Assembly (NCBI GenBank): GCA_028284005.1
Contig: JANQSO010000007.1
Span: forward strand, 62,001-126,000
From: Flavobacteriaceae bacterium
Lineage (GTDB): Bacteria; Bacteroidota; Bacteroidia; Flavobacteriales; Flavobacteriaceae
DNA length: 64,000 bases
Direction of reading: 5' to 3'
Shown here: positions 52,985 to 62,558 of the stretch, one piece after another
How the letters are laid out: every line of letters begins with the position of its first letter
How positions within the stretch are numbered: position 1 is the stretch's first letter
Program-made: the position numbers and the translations under genes
Notes under the pieces: model-generated
What the model saw: the letters and a program-made list of their open reading frames with translations, nothing else
Told to the model about the DNA's origin: nothing
Database searches by the model: none

Positions 52985-53887
52985 ATGAAGACCCACACCA
53001 ACAAAACACAGGAAACCAGAGGTCCGTCCGTTGTGGGGGGTTCTTCTCAAAAACAAAGCAATGACGCTCCTGCTTTTCAATTTGTGGACAATCGCCCTGA
53101 AGCTGCCGCACATGAGAAATTTCAGGAAATGGCAGATAACAGTCCCCAGGTAAAACAATTGACCGCTTTTCAAAAAGAAGTAAATACTGCTGTCATCCAA
53201 CGTGTTGTTGGTCCGGAGCCCGACCCTCCCTTTAAGTCCAATCTTGTCTGGGCACGATGGTTTGCAGCCATGACCCCTGGTGAACTCGATATACATCTCG
53301 CAAGACATGGGATGAATCGTAATTCCGGGGGTGTCGCTGTCATGAACCAGGTGCTTATACGAAATGGAGAGGCACCAATTACTGACGCTTTACCACCTCA
53401 ACAACAGGAACAAAGTTTAAAGCTGGGAAGTGCTGCATCATCCGGTGAAGATCCCCCGGAAGACGATCATAGGGAAAGTAAGAAAAAAGTAGTAGTGAAG
53501 CCTGAAAAGGCAAGTAGTAGCCATAGCAGTGAATCCGGCAGCGATGATGAAGGTTATGAAATGTTACGTGGTAAATATCCGGACATTGGTGTTGACAATG
53601 CATTACAACTGTTGGAAAGTGCGTTTGGAACTAGGATTAATGCAGGACAGATGAACGATGCGTTAATGACCAAATTGATCAAATCATATAGTTCTAAGAT
53701 CCGTAAGGCTATTTCAGCAGCAGGAGGTGAAGCGTCTGACATTCCACATGATACCTATAGAGAATTAGAAGCTATGGCATCTCCGCTTAATTATTTTATT
53801 GAATATTCCACCGGAATAACCCAATCAAAAAGAAAAACGTTTGCAAGACAAGTTTATGATATAAAAGACAAGTTAGAAGATGCCTAG
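52985..53887 (+). CDS. Orphan protein with a DNRPE leader, possible contractile-injection cargo
   Basis: The first 75 or so residues of this 300-residue protein match, from memory, the leader that precedes DUF4157 domains in many flavobacterial proteins: MKTHTNKTQE, FQFVDNRPEA (31-40), EMADNSPQVKQLTAFQ (48-63) and an IQR near 71. No signal peptide is present. DUF4157 itself is absent: residues about 80-140 are unrelated, about 140-190 are low-complexity and charged, and about 190-300 form a helical domain I do not recognise. Leader proteins of this kind have been linked to extracellular contractile injection systems. No such apparatus lies in the window. Confidence 0.6.
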   Translation: MKTHTNKTQETRGPSVVGGSSQKQSNDAPAFQFVDNRPEAAAHEKFQEMADNSPQVKQLTAFQKEVNTAVIQRVVGPEPDPPFKSNLVWARWFAAMTPGELDIHLARHGMNRNSGGVAVMNQVLIRNGEAPITDALPPQQQEQSLKLGSAASSGEDPPEDDHRESKKKVVVKPEKASSSHSSESGSDDEGYEMLRGKYPDIGVDNALQLLESAFGTRINAGQMNDALMTKLIKSYSSKIRKAISAAGGEASDIPHDTYRELEAMASPLNYFIEYSTGITQSKRKTFARQVYDIKDKLEDA

Positions 53888-53916
53888 AGGTTACTATAAG
53901 TTTCAGAAAGAAAATC

Positions 53917-54486
53917 TCAATAAGATGCCTGCAATAAATCATCTATAATAGCATGCACCTTCTCGCTATTCCAATTGGCAGCACCAATTTTTTCGATAAC
54001 GATCTCTCCTTTTTCTGAAATAAGGTAAGTTGCAGGAATAGTTTGTGTTTGCAATACTTCAGGAGGGGTTTGTACTTCAATATAGACTGGAAGGGTATAC
54101 CCTTTTTTCTGAAGGAATTTTTGTACTACCAAAGGCTCTTCCGGGGAAACAAAGTAGAAATCTATACGGTCACCATAGCTATCGTACAACTTCTGAAGCG
54201 AAGGCATTTCAGCAATACAGGGCGGACACCAGGTAGCCCAGAAGTTGAGCAAGACCACTTTACCTTCAGATCGTGAAAGGTTTTTGGTTTCAGCTTTCAG
54301 AGTTTGCAAACGCCAATCATACGTAGTAAGCAACTGCCTGTCCTCTATATCAATTTCCGAAGGGCTAAAAGCGATCAGCCGTTGTGTGAACACTTGTATG
54401 GGCGTCCGGGTCTGTGGAATGATCAGTAGCGCAATAGCTGCTAGAAATAGTAAATTACCCCGGTTTTTCTTCAAAAAAGTCCTCAT
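53917..54486 (-). CDS. TlpA-type thioredoxin-like protein
   Basis: The ATG at 54486 gives 189 residues; an earlier ATG adds 12 residues before the membrane anchor. One N-terminal hydrophobic segment (about 11-24) is followed by a thioredoxin domain with the redox pair Cys87 and Cys90 in WATWCPPC, and the cis-proline segment TIPATYLI. Such anchored TlpA/ResA proteins reduce cysteines in the periplasm, for example in cytochrome maturation or against oxidative stress. It is convergent with the preceding orphan protein gene and divergent from the GH109 operon. Confidence 0.9.
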   Translation of the reverse strand: MRTFLKKNRGNLLFLAAIALLIIPQTRTPIQVFTQRLIAFSPSEIDIEDRQLLTTYDWRLQTLKAETKNLSRSEGKVVLLNFWATWCPPCIAEMPSLQKLYDSYGDRIDFYFVSPEEPLVVQKFLQKKGYTLPVYIEVQTPPEVLQTQTIPATYLISEKGEIVIEKIGAANWNSEKVHAIIDDLLQASY

Positions 54487-54583
54487 TGACAAATAGTAGG
54501 TATCGTTTCGTAAAGCTAGCAATAGAAGCTGTAATAATACTTAAATTTATTCTAAATTTGTTAGCAACCCCTAAACCAGAAAC

Positions 54584-55945
54584 ATGAGTTCAAGAAGAGA
54601 TTTTGTAAAGAAAACGGCAATTGCTGGAGCCGGAATCACACTGGCACCCCAACTTACTTTTGGAAAGGAATTAAGCTCTTCAAAAGAAAAATTGAATGTA
54701 GGCCTTATTGGAGTTGGGCTTAGAGGAACCAATCACTTGAACAATGTATTATTGAGGGATGATGTAAATGTGGTTGCCATTTGTGATATTGATGAAAGGC
54801 GAAATGTGATCGCTTTGGAAATGATCAAAAAATTCGGGCAAAAGAAACCAAAGGTTTTCGCTAAAGACGAATACGATTACAAAAATCTCTTAGCGCTCCC
54901 GGAAGTGGATGCCGTAATTATTTCCACGCCCTGGCTATGGCATGCCCGTATGGCAAAAGATGCAATGCAGGCAGGAAAGTATACAGGGTTAGAGGTTTCT
55001 GCCGCTAATACCATGGAAGAATGCTGGGACCTCGTGAATCTTCATGAAGAAACAGGCTCTCATTTAATGATCCTTGAAAATGTATGCTACCGCAGGGATA
55101 TTATGGCAGTCTTAAATATGGTGCGCCAAAATGTATTTGGAGAATTATTGCACTTTAGGTGTGGCTACCAGCACGACCTTCGTTTTGTGAAGTTCAATGA
55201 TGGTAAGACCGCCTACGGAAAAGGTGTGGAATTTGGCGAAAAAGGAATTTCTGAATCTGCCTGGCGAACCCAACATTCCCTGCTCCGCAATGCGGATGTC
55301 TACCCAACTCATGGCGTGGGGCCCATTGCTACAATGTGTAATATCAACCGTGGAAACCGGTTTGTTTCCATGACCTCTATGGCTTCAAAAGGGGTTGGAT
55401 TACACAATTACATTGTGAAACATGGCGGAAAGGACCATCCCAATGCGAAACTAAAATTCAGGCAGGGAGACATCATCACTTCCATGATCGAAACTGCCAA
55501 TGGCGAAACCATCATCGTTACCCATGATTGTAATTCGCCACGTCCTTACTCTCTTGGGTTCAGAGTACAGGGAAGTGAAGGCATCTGGGAAGTGGATGGT
55601 AACAGGATCTATATTGAAGATAAAGCAGAAAAACCGCATCGCTGGGATGAAGCTACAGGATGGTTAGAAAGATATGATCACCCTTTATGGCAAAAATATG
55701 GTGAAAAAGCAATGGGCGCGGGCCACGGCGGAATGGATTTCTTTGTGATCCATGCCTTTGTTGAATCTGCAAAACAAAATATAGCACCCCCCTTAGATGT
55801 ATACGATGCAGCTGCCTGGAGTGCGATCACACCACTATCCGAAGTATCTATCGCCAATAATGGTGAACCTCAGGATTTTCCGGACTTTACACGTGGCAAC
55901 TGGGTAAAAAGAAAGCCGTATAACTGGATAAAAGATACCTATTAG
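54584..55945 (+). CDS. Gfo/Idh/MocA oxidoreductase-type glycosidase, GH109-like
   Basis: This 453-residue protein has a twin-arginine-like N-terminus (SSRRDFVKKTAIAGAGITLAPQL), the NAD-binding LNVGLIGVGLRGTNHL near residue 37 and a long C-terminal domain. The pattern YDHPLWQKYGE, GAGHGGMDFF, DVYDAAAWSAITPLSEVS and PDFTRGNW at the end is that of GH109 alpha-N-acetylgalactosaminidases, which use NAD in an oxidation-elimination-reduction cycle. Export through Tat with bound NAD fits. It starts a tight operon with a sugar kinase and a nucleotidyltransferase. The N-acetylgalactosamine specificity is from the family. Confidence 0.85.
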   Translation: MSSRRDFVKKTAIAGAGITLAPQLTFGKELSSSKEKLNVGLIGVGLRGTNHLNNVLLRDDVNVVAICDIDERRNVIALEMIKKFGQKKPKVFAKDEYDYKNLLALPEVDAVIISTPWLWHARMAKDAMQAGKYTGLEVSAANTMEECWDLVNLHEETGSHLMILENVCYRRDIMAVLNMVRQNVFGELLHFRCGYQHDLRFVKFNDGKTAYGKGVEFGEKGISESAWRTQHSLLRNADVYPTHGVGPIATMCNINRGNRFVSMTSMASKGVGLHNYIVKHGGKDHPNAKLKFRQGDIITSMIETANGETIIVTHDCNSPRPYSLGFRVQGSEGIWEVDGNRIYIEDKAEKPHRWDEATGWLERYDHPLWQKYGEKAMGAGHGGMDFFVIHAFVESAKQNIAPPLDVYDAAAWSAITPLSEVSIANNGEPQDFPDFTRGNWVKRKPYNWIKDTY

Positions 55946-55950
55946 TCTTA

Positions 55951-57042
55951 GTGGTTTCAGAAGATAAAGATCGTATTACAATTGTTGCCCCCGGAAGGAT
56001 CTGCCTTTTTGGTGACCATCAGGATTACTTAGGGCTTCCGGTGATTGCATGTGCCATTGACAGGAAGATCACGTTGACCGCTGAAGTAAATGCCGAAGAC
56101 AATTTCAATATCTCTCTGCCGGATATTCAGTCTCAAAGGACTATATCTATTTCCGAAACATTTGAAACATTACAAGCCCGCGATTATTTTGCTTCTGCCC
56201 TTCGGGTAGTAAGACGCTACGGCTGTTTTCCTTCTAAAGGATACACGATTACCATAAAAGGAGATATCCCAATAAACTCCGGAGTTTCCAGTTCTTCTGC
56301 CCTTGTAGTGGCATGGGTTCATTTTTTACTGAAAGCATTTGGATGTAAACAACCCATTACTTCAAAATTCATAGGACAACTTGCCTATGAAGCCGAAGTA
56401 CTGGAGCATAATGAACCCGGCGGAAAAATGGACCAGTATACCAGCAGTATGGGGAACATTGTTCATATAGAAACAGGAATTCCTTTTATGGCAAGAACGA
56501 TCGGAAATTCACTGGAGGGGCTCATTTTAGCAGATTCGGGAGTTGCCAAAAAGACGATCGGTGTTCTTTCCAACGCAAAAGAAAATGCCTTAAAGGCCAT
56601 TGAGTATATACAACAACATATCCCAAATTTTGAACTCGAAAAAGTAACCGTTGAACAAATAGATGTGTTTTCAGAATATATTCCTGAAAAACTACAACCC
56701 TATTTTTATGCCGCGGTTAAAAATCACGCTATCACTCAAGAAGCTTTATTGGAATTTGAAAAAGATACTATTGACCTTGAGAAGGTTGGACAGCTTATGA
56801 CCCAACACCATACAATTTTAAAGGAGATCTTAAAAGTAACTGTTCCTGAAATTGATGCTATGGTGGATGCCGCTTTGGAAACTGGGGCATACGGGGCAAA
56901 GATCGTGGGTTCCGGCGGTGGTGGAAGTATTGTTGTGGTGGCTCCCGAAGGAAAAGAAGAAATTATTCGCAATGCTATTTTAAATGCAAATGCCAAGGCT
57001 GCATACCGGGCAACGGTAGCAAAAGGAACTCATAGTAAATAA
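55951..57042 (+). CDS. GHMP-family sugar kinase, galactokinase-like
   Basis: This 363-residue protein starts with GTG five bases after the GH109 stop. GHMP motifs are clear: APGRICLFGDHQDYLGLP (13-30), the ATP-binding SGVSSSSALVVAW near residue 112 and the C-terminal GAYGAKIVGSGGGGSIVV near 310. Galactokinase-like spacing (GDHQDY in place of GEHTDY) suggests phosphorylation of a hexose or amino-hexose at C1. The upstream glycosidase and downstream nucleotidyltransferase suggest that it activates the sugar released by the first enzyme. The exact sugar is unproven. Confidence 0.88.
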   Translation: MVSEDKDRITIVAPGRICLFGDHQDYLGLPVIACAIDRKITLTAEVNAEDNFNISLPDIQSQRTISISETFETLQARDYFASALRVVRRYGCFPSKGYTITIKGDIPINSGVSSSSALVVAWVHFLLKAFGCKQPITSKFIGQLAYEAEVLEHNEPGGKMDQYTSSMGNIVHIETGIPFMARTIGNSLEGLILADSGVAKKTIGVLSNAKENALKAIEYIQQHIPNFELEKVTVEQIDVFSEYIPEKLQPYFYAAVKNHAITQEALLEFEKDTIDLEKVGQLMTQHHTILKEILKVTVPEIDAMVDAALETGAYGAKIVGSGGGGSIVVVAPEGKEEIIRNAILNANAKAAYRATVAKGTHSK

Positions 57043-57043
57043 G

Positions 57044-57883
57044 ATGCATGAAAACCTGATCATATTAGCTGCCGGGACTTCTTCACGAATGAAGCAATCT
57101 GTAGGTGGTTCAAAGCTTTCCGAAGCAGAAATACAAGATGCCAATTCGCAAAGTAAGGCTCTTATCGGACTGGGAAAAGACAATCGCCCTCTGTTGGAGT
57201 ATCTGTTACTGAATGCAAAAAAGGCCGGCTACACGAATATCATTCTGGTAATAAGCGAACAGGCAAATGCCTTTAAAAACCTTTATGGAAATAGTTTTGA
57301 GGGATTGCGTATTTCTTATGCAACCCAATTTATTCCTGAAGGGCGTCAAAAACCATTGGGTACAGCCGATGCACTATTACAGGCTTTGGAGCAATATCCG
57401 TATTTACAAAATGAAAACTTTACCGTTTGCAATAGCGACAATTTATATTCGGTTGAAGCTATGAAAGCCCTTCGGAAAACGGAAGCTAGCAATGCTTTTA
57501 TAAGTTATGACAGGGAGGGCCTGGAATTTTCGCTGGAGCGTATCTCGAAATTTGCACTGGCAGTTTCAGACACTGAAAATTATTTGAAAACTATCATTGA
57601 AAAACCTTCTGTTACAGAAGCTTCTAAGTATAGAGATAATGAAGGGAAATTCAGGGTAAGTATGAATTTATGGAAACTAAGCGGACCCCATATCTTTTCG
57701 CATTTAAAAGAATGTCCGGTGCATCCGGAAAGAAATGAGAAGGAATTGCCTACCGCGGTCCTTAGTATGTGTAATTCGTTTTCCAGGGCGGTAAAAGCTA
57801 TTCCGTTTAAAGAACATGTTCCGGATCTTACTTCAAAAGAGGATATTTCGGTTTTAAAAAAATACCTGGACAATCATTTTTAA
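57044..57883 (+). CDS. Sugar-1-phosphate nucleotidyltransferase
   Basis: This 279-residue protein has the nucleotidyltransferase loop ILAAGTSSRMK near residue 6, then an insertion of about 25 residues (SVGGSKLSEAEIQDANSQ) before the usual lysine segment KALIGLGKDNRPLLEYLL. The metal aspartate is in VCNSDNLY near residue 129. It probably converts the sugar-1-phosphate from the kinase into a UDP- or GDP-sugar. It starts two bases after the kinase stop and ends at a terminator, so it is the last gene of the operon. Confidence 0.87.
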   Translation: MHENLIILAAGTSSRMKQSVGGSKLSEAEIQDANSQSKALIGLGKDNRPLLEYLLLNAKKAGYTNIILVISEQANAFKNLYGNSFEGLRISYATQFIPEGRQKPLGTADALLQALEQYPYLQNENFTVCNSDNLYSVEAMKALRKTEASNAFISYDREGLEFSLERISKFALAVSDTENYLKTIIEKPSVTEASKYRDNEGKFRVSMNLWKLSGPHIFSHLKECPVHPERNEKELPTAVLSMCNSFSRAVKAIPFKEHVPDLTSKEDISVLKKYLDNHF

Positions 57884-57887
57884 GCAT

Positions 57888-57916
57888 AAAAAACTCCTGA
57901 AGATCAGGAGCTTTTT
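57888..57916. terminator. Bidirectional terminator between the sugar operon and aconitase
   Basis: CTCCTGA and TCAGGAG form a seven-base stem with an AGA loop, bounded by six A on the left and, after one C, five T on the right. It lies just after the nucleotidyltransferase stop and before the aconitase stop. Confidence 0.85.
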
Positions 57917-57935
57917 ATTTGAATACGCAAATTCG

Positions 57936-60203
57936 TTAAGCGTTATTTTCCTTTTTGATCAGGTTCAAGGCAGATCCTTCACGGTACCATTCTATCTGTG
58001 ACTGATTGTACGTATGATTTGCCATAATAATGTCTTTGCTTCCATCTGCATGAACTACTTCAAGGGTCAATGGTTTTCCGGGAGCAAAATCTGCAATATC
58101 CGTAAAGTTGAAGGTATCATCTTCCCGGATCTTATCATAGTCTGCTTCATTCGCAAAAGTAAGCCCTAACATTCCTTGCTTTTTCAGGTTGGTTTCATGG
58201 ATACGGGCAAAGGACTTTACCAGGACAGCTGCGACTCCCAAATGACGTGGCTGCATTGCTGCGTGTTCACGGGAAGATCCTTCCCCATAATTGTGATCCC
58301 CAACTACAATGGTCTTGATTCCGTTAGCTTTGTATTCACGTTGTACATCCGGTACTCCGCCGTATTCTCCCGTCAATTGGTTTTTTACAAAGTTCGTCTT
58401 CTTATTGAATGCGTTTACTGCTCCTATCAATGTATTATTGGCAATGTTGTCCAAATGTCCTCTAAAACGCAGCCAGGGTCCCGCCATGGAAATGTGGTCT
58501 GTTGTACATTTTCCAAAGGCTTTTATCAATAGTTTTACGCCCTGTAACTCGGTATCTTTAATAGGCTCAAAGGGGGTTAAGAGTTGTAATCTTTCAGAAG
58601 CAGGATTCACTTTCACTTCTATAGCGCTTCCATCTGCAACGGGTTCCAGGTATCCGGCATCTTCCACTTCAAAACCTCTTGGTGGTAATTCAATTCCTCG
58701 AGGTTCGTCCAGTCGTACTTCCTGGCCTTCTTCATTTAAAAGCGTATCGTTCATTGGGTCGAAATCCAATCGGCCGGAAATAGCAATAGCCGCTACCATT
58801 TCCGGGGAACCTACAAAAGCGTGCGTATTCGGGTTGCCGTCGGCACGTTTTGAAAAGTTTCGGTTAAAAGAATGAACGATGGTATTTTTTTCATCACCTT
58901 TCCTGTCACTTCTGTCCCACTGCCCGATACAGGGGCCACAGGCATTTGTAAATATGGTAGCTCCCAGATCTTCAAAAATTGACAGTAAGCCATCCCGCTC
59001 TGCAGTATATCGTATCTGTTCAGAGCCGGGATTGATCCCAAAGTCACTTTTGGGTTTTAGTTTTTTATCGATTGCTTGTTGCGCAATTGATGCTGCACGG
59101 GTCAGGTCTTCATAAGAAGAATTGGTACAGGAACCTATGAGCCCCCAATCTACTTTAATGGGCCAGTCATTTGCGTTGGCTTTTTCTCCCAACTGGCCAA
59201 CAGGAGTTGCCAGATCCGGAGTGAACGGCCCGTTAAGGTGTGGGCGCAATTCGGAAAGATTGATCTCGATCACCTGATCGAAATAGTTTTCAGGATCCGC
59301 ATATACTTCATCGTCTCCTGTAAGGTATTCTCTTATTTTGTTTGCTTCATCCGCAATTTCGTTTCTATCTGTAGCTCTCAGGAAACGTTCCATTGCATCA
59401 TCATATCCAAATGTGGATGTAGTAGCACCAATTTCGGCCCCCATATTACAAATGGTTCCTTTTCCCGTACACGACAGGTTTTTAGCTCCGGGGCCGAAAT
59501 ATTCCAGAATTGCTCCTGTTCCTCCTTTCACAGTAAGGATTCCGGCTACTTTCAAAATAACATCTTTAGAAGCTGTCCATCCGTTCAGTTCTCCTGTTAG
59601 TTTCACTCCTATTAGTTTTGGGAATTTCAATTCCCAGGGCATCCCCGCCATTACATCCACGGCGTCTGCACCTCCAACACCTACGGCAACCATTCCTAAA
59701 CCTCCAGCATTTACGGTATGTGAATCGGTACCGATCATCATTCCACCGGGAAAGGCATAGTTTTCGAGAACTACCTGGTGAATGATCCCAGCTCCCGGTT
59801 TCCAGAAACCAATTCCGTACTTATCTGAAACGGACTCCAGGAAATCAAATACTTCATTGCTGGTCTCATTGGCACGTTTTAGGTCAGGCACAGCTCCTTG
59901 TTTGGCCTGGATCAGGTGATCGCAATGCACAGTCGTAGGTACGGCCACTTTTTGTTTTCCGGCTTGCATGAACTGAAGCAGGGCCATCTGTGCCGTCGCA
60001 TCCTGACAGGCGATCCTATCCGGGGCAAAATCGACATAATCCTTACCACGTGTAAAGGCCTTTGATGGCATTCCTTCCCAAAGGTGGTTGTACAAGATCT
60101 TTTCGGAAAGCGTTAGAGGTTTTCCTACTATTTCACGTGCTTTGTCTACTCTTTCGGCCATTTGTGAGTAGACCTTTTTTATCATATCGATATCGAATGC
60201 CAT
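57936..60203 (-). CDS. Aconitate hydratase
   Basis: The ATG at 60203 ([14 protein letters not shown]) gives 755 residues, the length of the mitochondrial-type aconitase. It converts citrate to isocitrate in the citric acid cycle with a 4Fe-4S cluster. The cluster cysteines are in [11 protein letters not shown] and [11 protein letters not shown], and the swivelling C-terminal domain has [21 protein letters not shown]. The longer frame upstream to 60269 is AT-rich untranslated sequence. A region of 169 AT-rich bases without a gene separates it from the acyltransferase gene. Confidence 0.96.
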   Translation of the reverse strand: MAFDIDMIKKVYSQMAERVDKAREIVGKPLTLSEKILYNHLWEGMPSKAFTRGKDYVDFAPDRIACQDATAQMALLQFMQAGKQKVAVPTTVHCDHLIQAKQGAVPDLKRANETSNEVFDFLESVSDKYGIGFWKPGAGIIHQVVLENYAFPGGMMIGTDSHTVNAGGLGMVAVGVGGADAVDVMAGMPWELKFPKLIGVKLTGELNGWTASKDVILKVAGILTVKGGTGAILEYFGPGAKNLSCTGKGTICNMGAEIGATTSTFGYDDAMERFLRATDRNEIADEANKIREYLTGDDEVYADPENYFDQVIEINLSELRPHLNGPFTPDLATPVGQLGEKANANDWPIKVDWGLIGSCTNSSYEDLTRAASIAQQAIDKKLKPKSDFGINPGSEQIRYTAERDGLLSIFEDLGATIFTNACGPCIGQWDRSDRKGDEKNTIVHSFNRNFSKRADGNPNTHAFVGSPEMVAAIAISGRLDFDPMNDTLLNEEGQEVRLDEPRGIELPPRGFEVEDAGYLEPVADGSAIEVKVNPASERLQLLTPFEPIKDTELQGVKLLIKAFGKCTTDHISMAGPWLRFRGHLDNIANNTLIGAVNAFNKKTNFVKNQLTGEYGGVPDVQREYKANGIKTIVVGDHNYGEGSSREHAAMQPRHLGVAAVLVKSFARIHETNLKKQGMLGLTFANEADYDKIREDDTFNFTDIADFAPGKPLTLEVVHADGSKDIIMANHTYNQSQIEWYREGSALNLIKKENNA

Positions 60204-60372
60204 AGTTGTCTTTTTTGATTTTTGGTTCTGCGAAAGTACAAAATAAATACTAAATTCAAAAATATACAATGAAATACGGCATTTGCTGCATATTTTTTGT
60301 TAAATATTAAATTTTATTGAATTATATTAATAATAATTTAAATTTTGATATAAATAATTATTAAAATGATAA

Positions 60373-61536
60373 TCAGAATTTTTTGAACTTCTTTCTAAAA
60401 AACGGCCTGTCACGAATATCCATCATCGGTTTTTCATACCATCGGTATAAAACATACGCCAATAAGATGGTAATTGCCAGATAGCCTCCTGAAAAAAGTA
60501 TTTTATGCAGCCATGTTCCGGATTCTACGGGCAACCTATACTTCATTAATTGAAGTACGATGGAATAATGTAACAAGTACATGGAATAGGAGATCAGGCT
60601 AATAAATGTAATAGGGTGCCGTATTAATTTTGGTGCTTGTTGCATATCCGAAAAGACAGGGAGTGACATTGCAATACTCAAAGAACAAAGTGGCAGGTAT
60701 AATACATTCCAGAAGAAAGAATGGGTTTCCGGAGCAATGCGCCCCAATGCTATATAAAAATGAACTGCCATAAACAGGGCAATGCCTAATGCAAAAAACA
60801 ATGCTTTATACTTTATCCAGAATGAAGCCCGTACCTGGGAAATATAGGCTGCCAATACTCCGTAGTAAATGGCGTCGATCCTGTAAAGGGTCACGGCTTT
60901 TAGATTTTCATTCCAATAGTTCAAGGAACCACCCCCTACCTGAGTATTGTACCAGACCTTAGTAACTAGAAAGAAACCTATGATCAGGAGTGTAACTATA
61001 AGGAAGAGTTGTTTACGAGATGCCCTTTTTGCAAGAAGTACGGATGCATATAGTAACAAAGGCCCCAGGATATAGGCAAATTCTTCTACAGGTAAACTCC
61101 AGGATTCTGTAAAGAAAATATCCATCCGGCTGGAGGCATTCTGAAGAAAAAAGAAATATTTGCCCAAGCTTCCCGGTAAATCCCTACCTAAATAAAATGT
61201 TACCGCGATATTGACAAGCAGTATCAGATAGTAATTGGGAAGTGTTCGAAACCATCGCCTGATGAGAAAATACCTGAAATGTTTCTCTTTAAATTCGGGG
61301 TCTGTAAATAATCTGAACAGGATCCGCCCTATAAGAAATCCACTTAAAACAAAAAAAATCTCCACGCCCATAACGCCCATGAGGTGAAGGATCTCCACGA
61401 GGCTCCCCTCGGCTTCCGGGAAAACCCACAATGCATGTGAGCAAACTACAAACAATATAGCGGCTGCGCGCATACTGTCCAGGCCAAATATCCTTTGCCT
61501 ATAGTCTGTCTTTAAAAAAGATCTTTGTTCCGGCAT
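60373..61536 (-). CDS. Acyltransferase family 3, OafA-like
   Basis: This 387-residue integral membrane protein has about ten hydrophobic segments and the AcylT_3 pattern: GLDSMRAAAILFVVCSHALW near residue 23, MGVEIFFVLSGFLIGRIL near 55, RRWFRTLPNYYLILL near 91 and SWSLPVEEFAYILGPL near 143. Members O-acetylate surface polysaccharides such as O-antigen. It could modify the lipopolysaccharide made by the 33-37.6 kb cluster, but the genes are far apart. Whether it is active depends on residues I cannot check in full. Confidence 0.9.
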   Translation of the reverse strand: MPEQRSFLKTDYRQRIFGLDSMRAAAILFVVCSHALWVFPEAEGSLVEILHLMGVMGVEIFFVLSGFLIGRILFRLFTDPEFKEKHFRYFLIRRWFRTLPNYYLILLVNIAVTFYLGRDLPGSLGKYFFFLQNASSRMDIFFTESWSLPVEEFAYILGPLLLYASVLLAKRASRKQLFLIVTLLIIGFFLVTKVWYNTQVGGGSLNYWNENLKAVTLYRIDAIYYGVLAAYISQVRASFWIKYKALFFALGIALFMAVHFYIALGRIAPETHSFFWNVLYLPLCSLSIAMSLPVFSDMQQAPKLIRHPITFISLISYSMYLLHYSIVLQLMKYRLPVESGTWLHKILFSGGYLAITILLAYVLYRWYEKPMMDIRDRPFFRKKFKKF

Positions 61537-61590
61537 GAAACGAAGGTAATCAAAAACAGGAAGATAAGATTTTTAGGAAGAAAGAAGATA

Positions 61591-62544
61591 CTAATACAAG
61601 CTGTGAATGATCTCTTCAATAGTAAGTCCTTCGGCCTCAGCTTTATAATTTTTAATTAATCTGTGCCTCAGTATCCCGGTCGCTACTTTTTGAACATCTT
61701 CAATATCCGGAGAGAATTTACCGTTTAGTGCCGCATAGGCTTTAGCTCCTAATATTAAATTTTGTGAAGCTCTGGGGCCTGCTCCCCAATCAATATAATT
61801 TTTAACGATCTCCGGAGCAGCCTGGCTTTTCGGGCGGGTCTTACCTACCAGTGTAACCGCATATTCCACCACATTGTCGGCTACCGGAATTTTTCGGATA
61901 AGGTTTTGGTATGCAATGATCTCTTCGGAAGAAAACAATGGATTTACAGTTGCAATTGTACCGGAAGTTGTTGTTTTTACTACTTCAACCTCTTCAGAAA
62001 AAGAAGGGTAATCCAGATTCACTGCAAACATAAAACGGTCCAATTGTGCTTCTGGCAAAGGATAGGTTCCTTCCTGTTCAATTGGGTTTTGTGTAGCTAA
62101 AACAAAATAAGGGAGGTCCAGTTTATAATGCTTCCCGGCTATGGTAACAGCTCGCTCCTGCATTGCTTCCAACAAAGCGGCTTGTGTTTTTGGGGGAGTA
62201 CGGTTAATCTCGTCCGCCAAAATTATATTCGCAAAGATGGGCCCTTTTATAAATTTGAATTCACGATTCTGGTCCAGGATCTCCGATCCCAAAATATCGC
62301 TGGGCATTAGGTCCGGTGTAAATTGTATTCTTTTAAATTGAAGTCCCAGGGCTTCAGCAACAGTATTTACCAAAAGTGTCTTTGCTAATCCCGGAACACC
62401 TATTAGTAGTGCATGGCCGCCCGAGAATATGGACAAAAGTACTTGTTCCACTACTTCATCCTGTCCAACTATTACCTTTTTAATTTCTTGCCGTAGGGCG
62501 TTGTATTTTACTACTAATTGTTCTACTGCTGCTACGTCTGACAT
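61591..62544 (-). CDS. MoxR-family AAA+ ATPase
   Basis: The ATG at 62544 (MSDVAAVEQL) gives 317 residues. Visible are Walker A GVPGLAKT (49-56), Walker B ILADEINRTPP near residue 108, the sensor segment VLATQNPIEQEGTYPLPEAQLDRF near 150 and the C-terminal AAA lid. MoxR ATPases act as chaperones and usually neighbour DUF58 and von Willebrand-type genes, which would lie outside this window if present. It follows the SurA-like gene by 14 bases, so the two are cotranscribed. Confidence 0.92.
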   Translation of the reverse strand: MSDVAAVEQLVVKYNALRQEIKKVIVGQDEVVEQVLLSIFSGGHALLIGVPGLAKTLLVNTVAEALGLQFKRIQFTPDLMPSDILGSEILDQNREFKFIKGPIFANIILADEINRTPPKTQAALLEAMQERAVTIAGKHYKLDLPYFVLATQNPIEQEGTYPLPEAQLDRFMFAVNLDYPSFSEEVEVVKTTTSGTIATVNPLFSSEEIIAYQNLIRKIPVADNVVEYAVTLVGKTRPKSQAAPEIVKNYIDWGAGPRASQNLILGAKAYAALNGKFSPDIEDVQKVATGILRHRLIKNYKAEAEGLTIEEIIHSLY

Positions 62545-62558
62545 AAGTGTTTTGTTAA

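Noticed and set aside
53379..53603. A histidine-rich minus-strand frame
   Set aside because: It is antisense to the low-complexity linker of the orphan leader protein and only reflects its repetitive codons.
58309..58875. A 188-codon plus-strand frame
   Set aside because: It lies entirely antisense to the aconitase gene, whose motifs are complete, and has no recognisable features.
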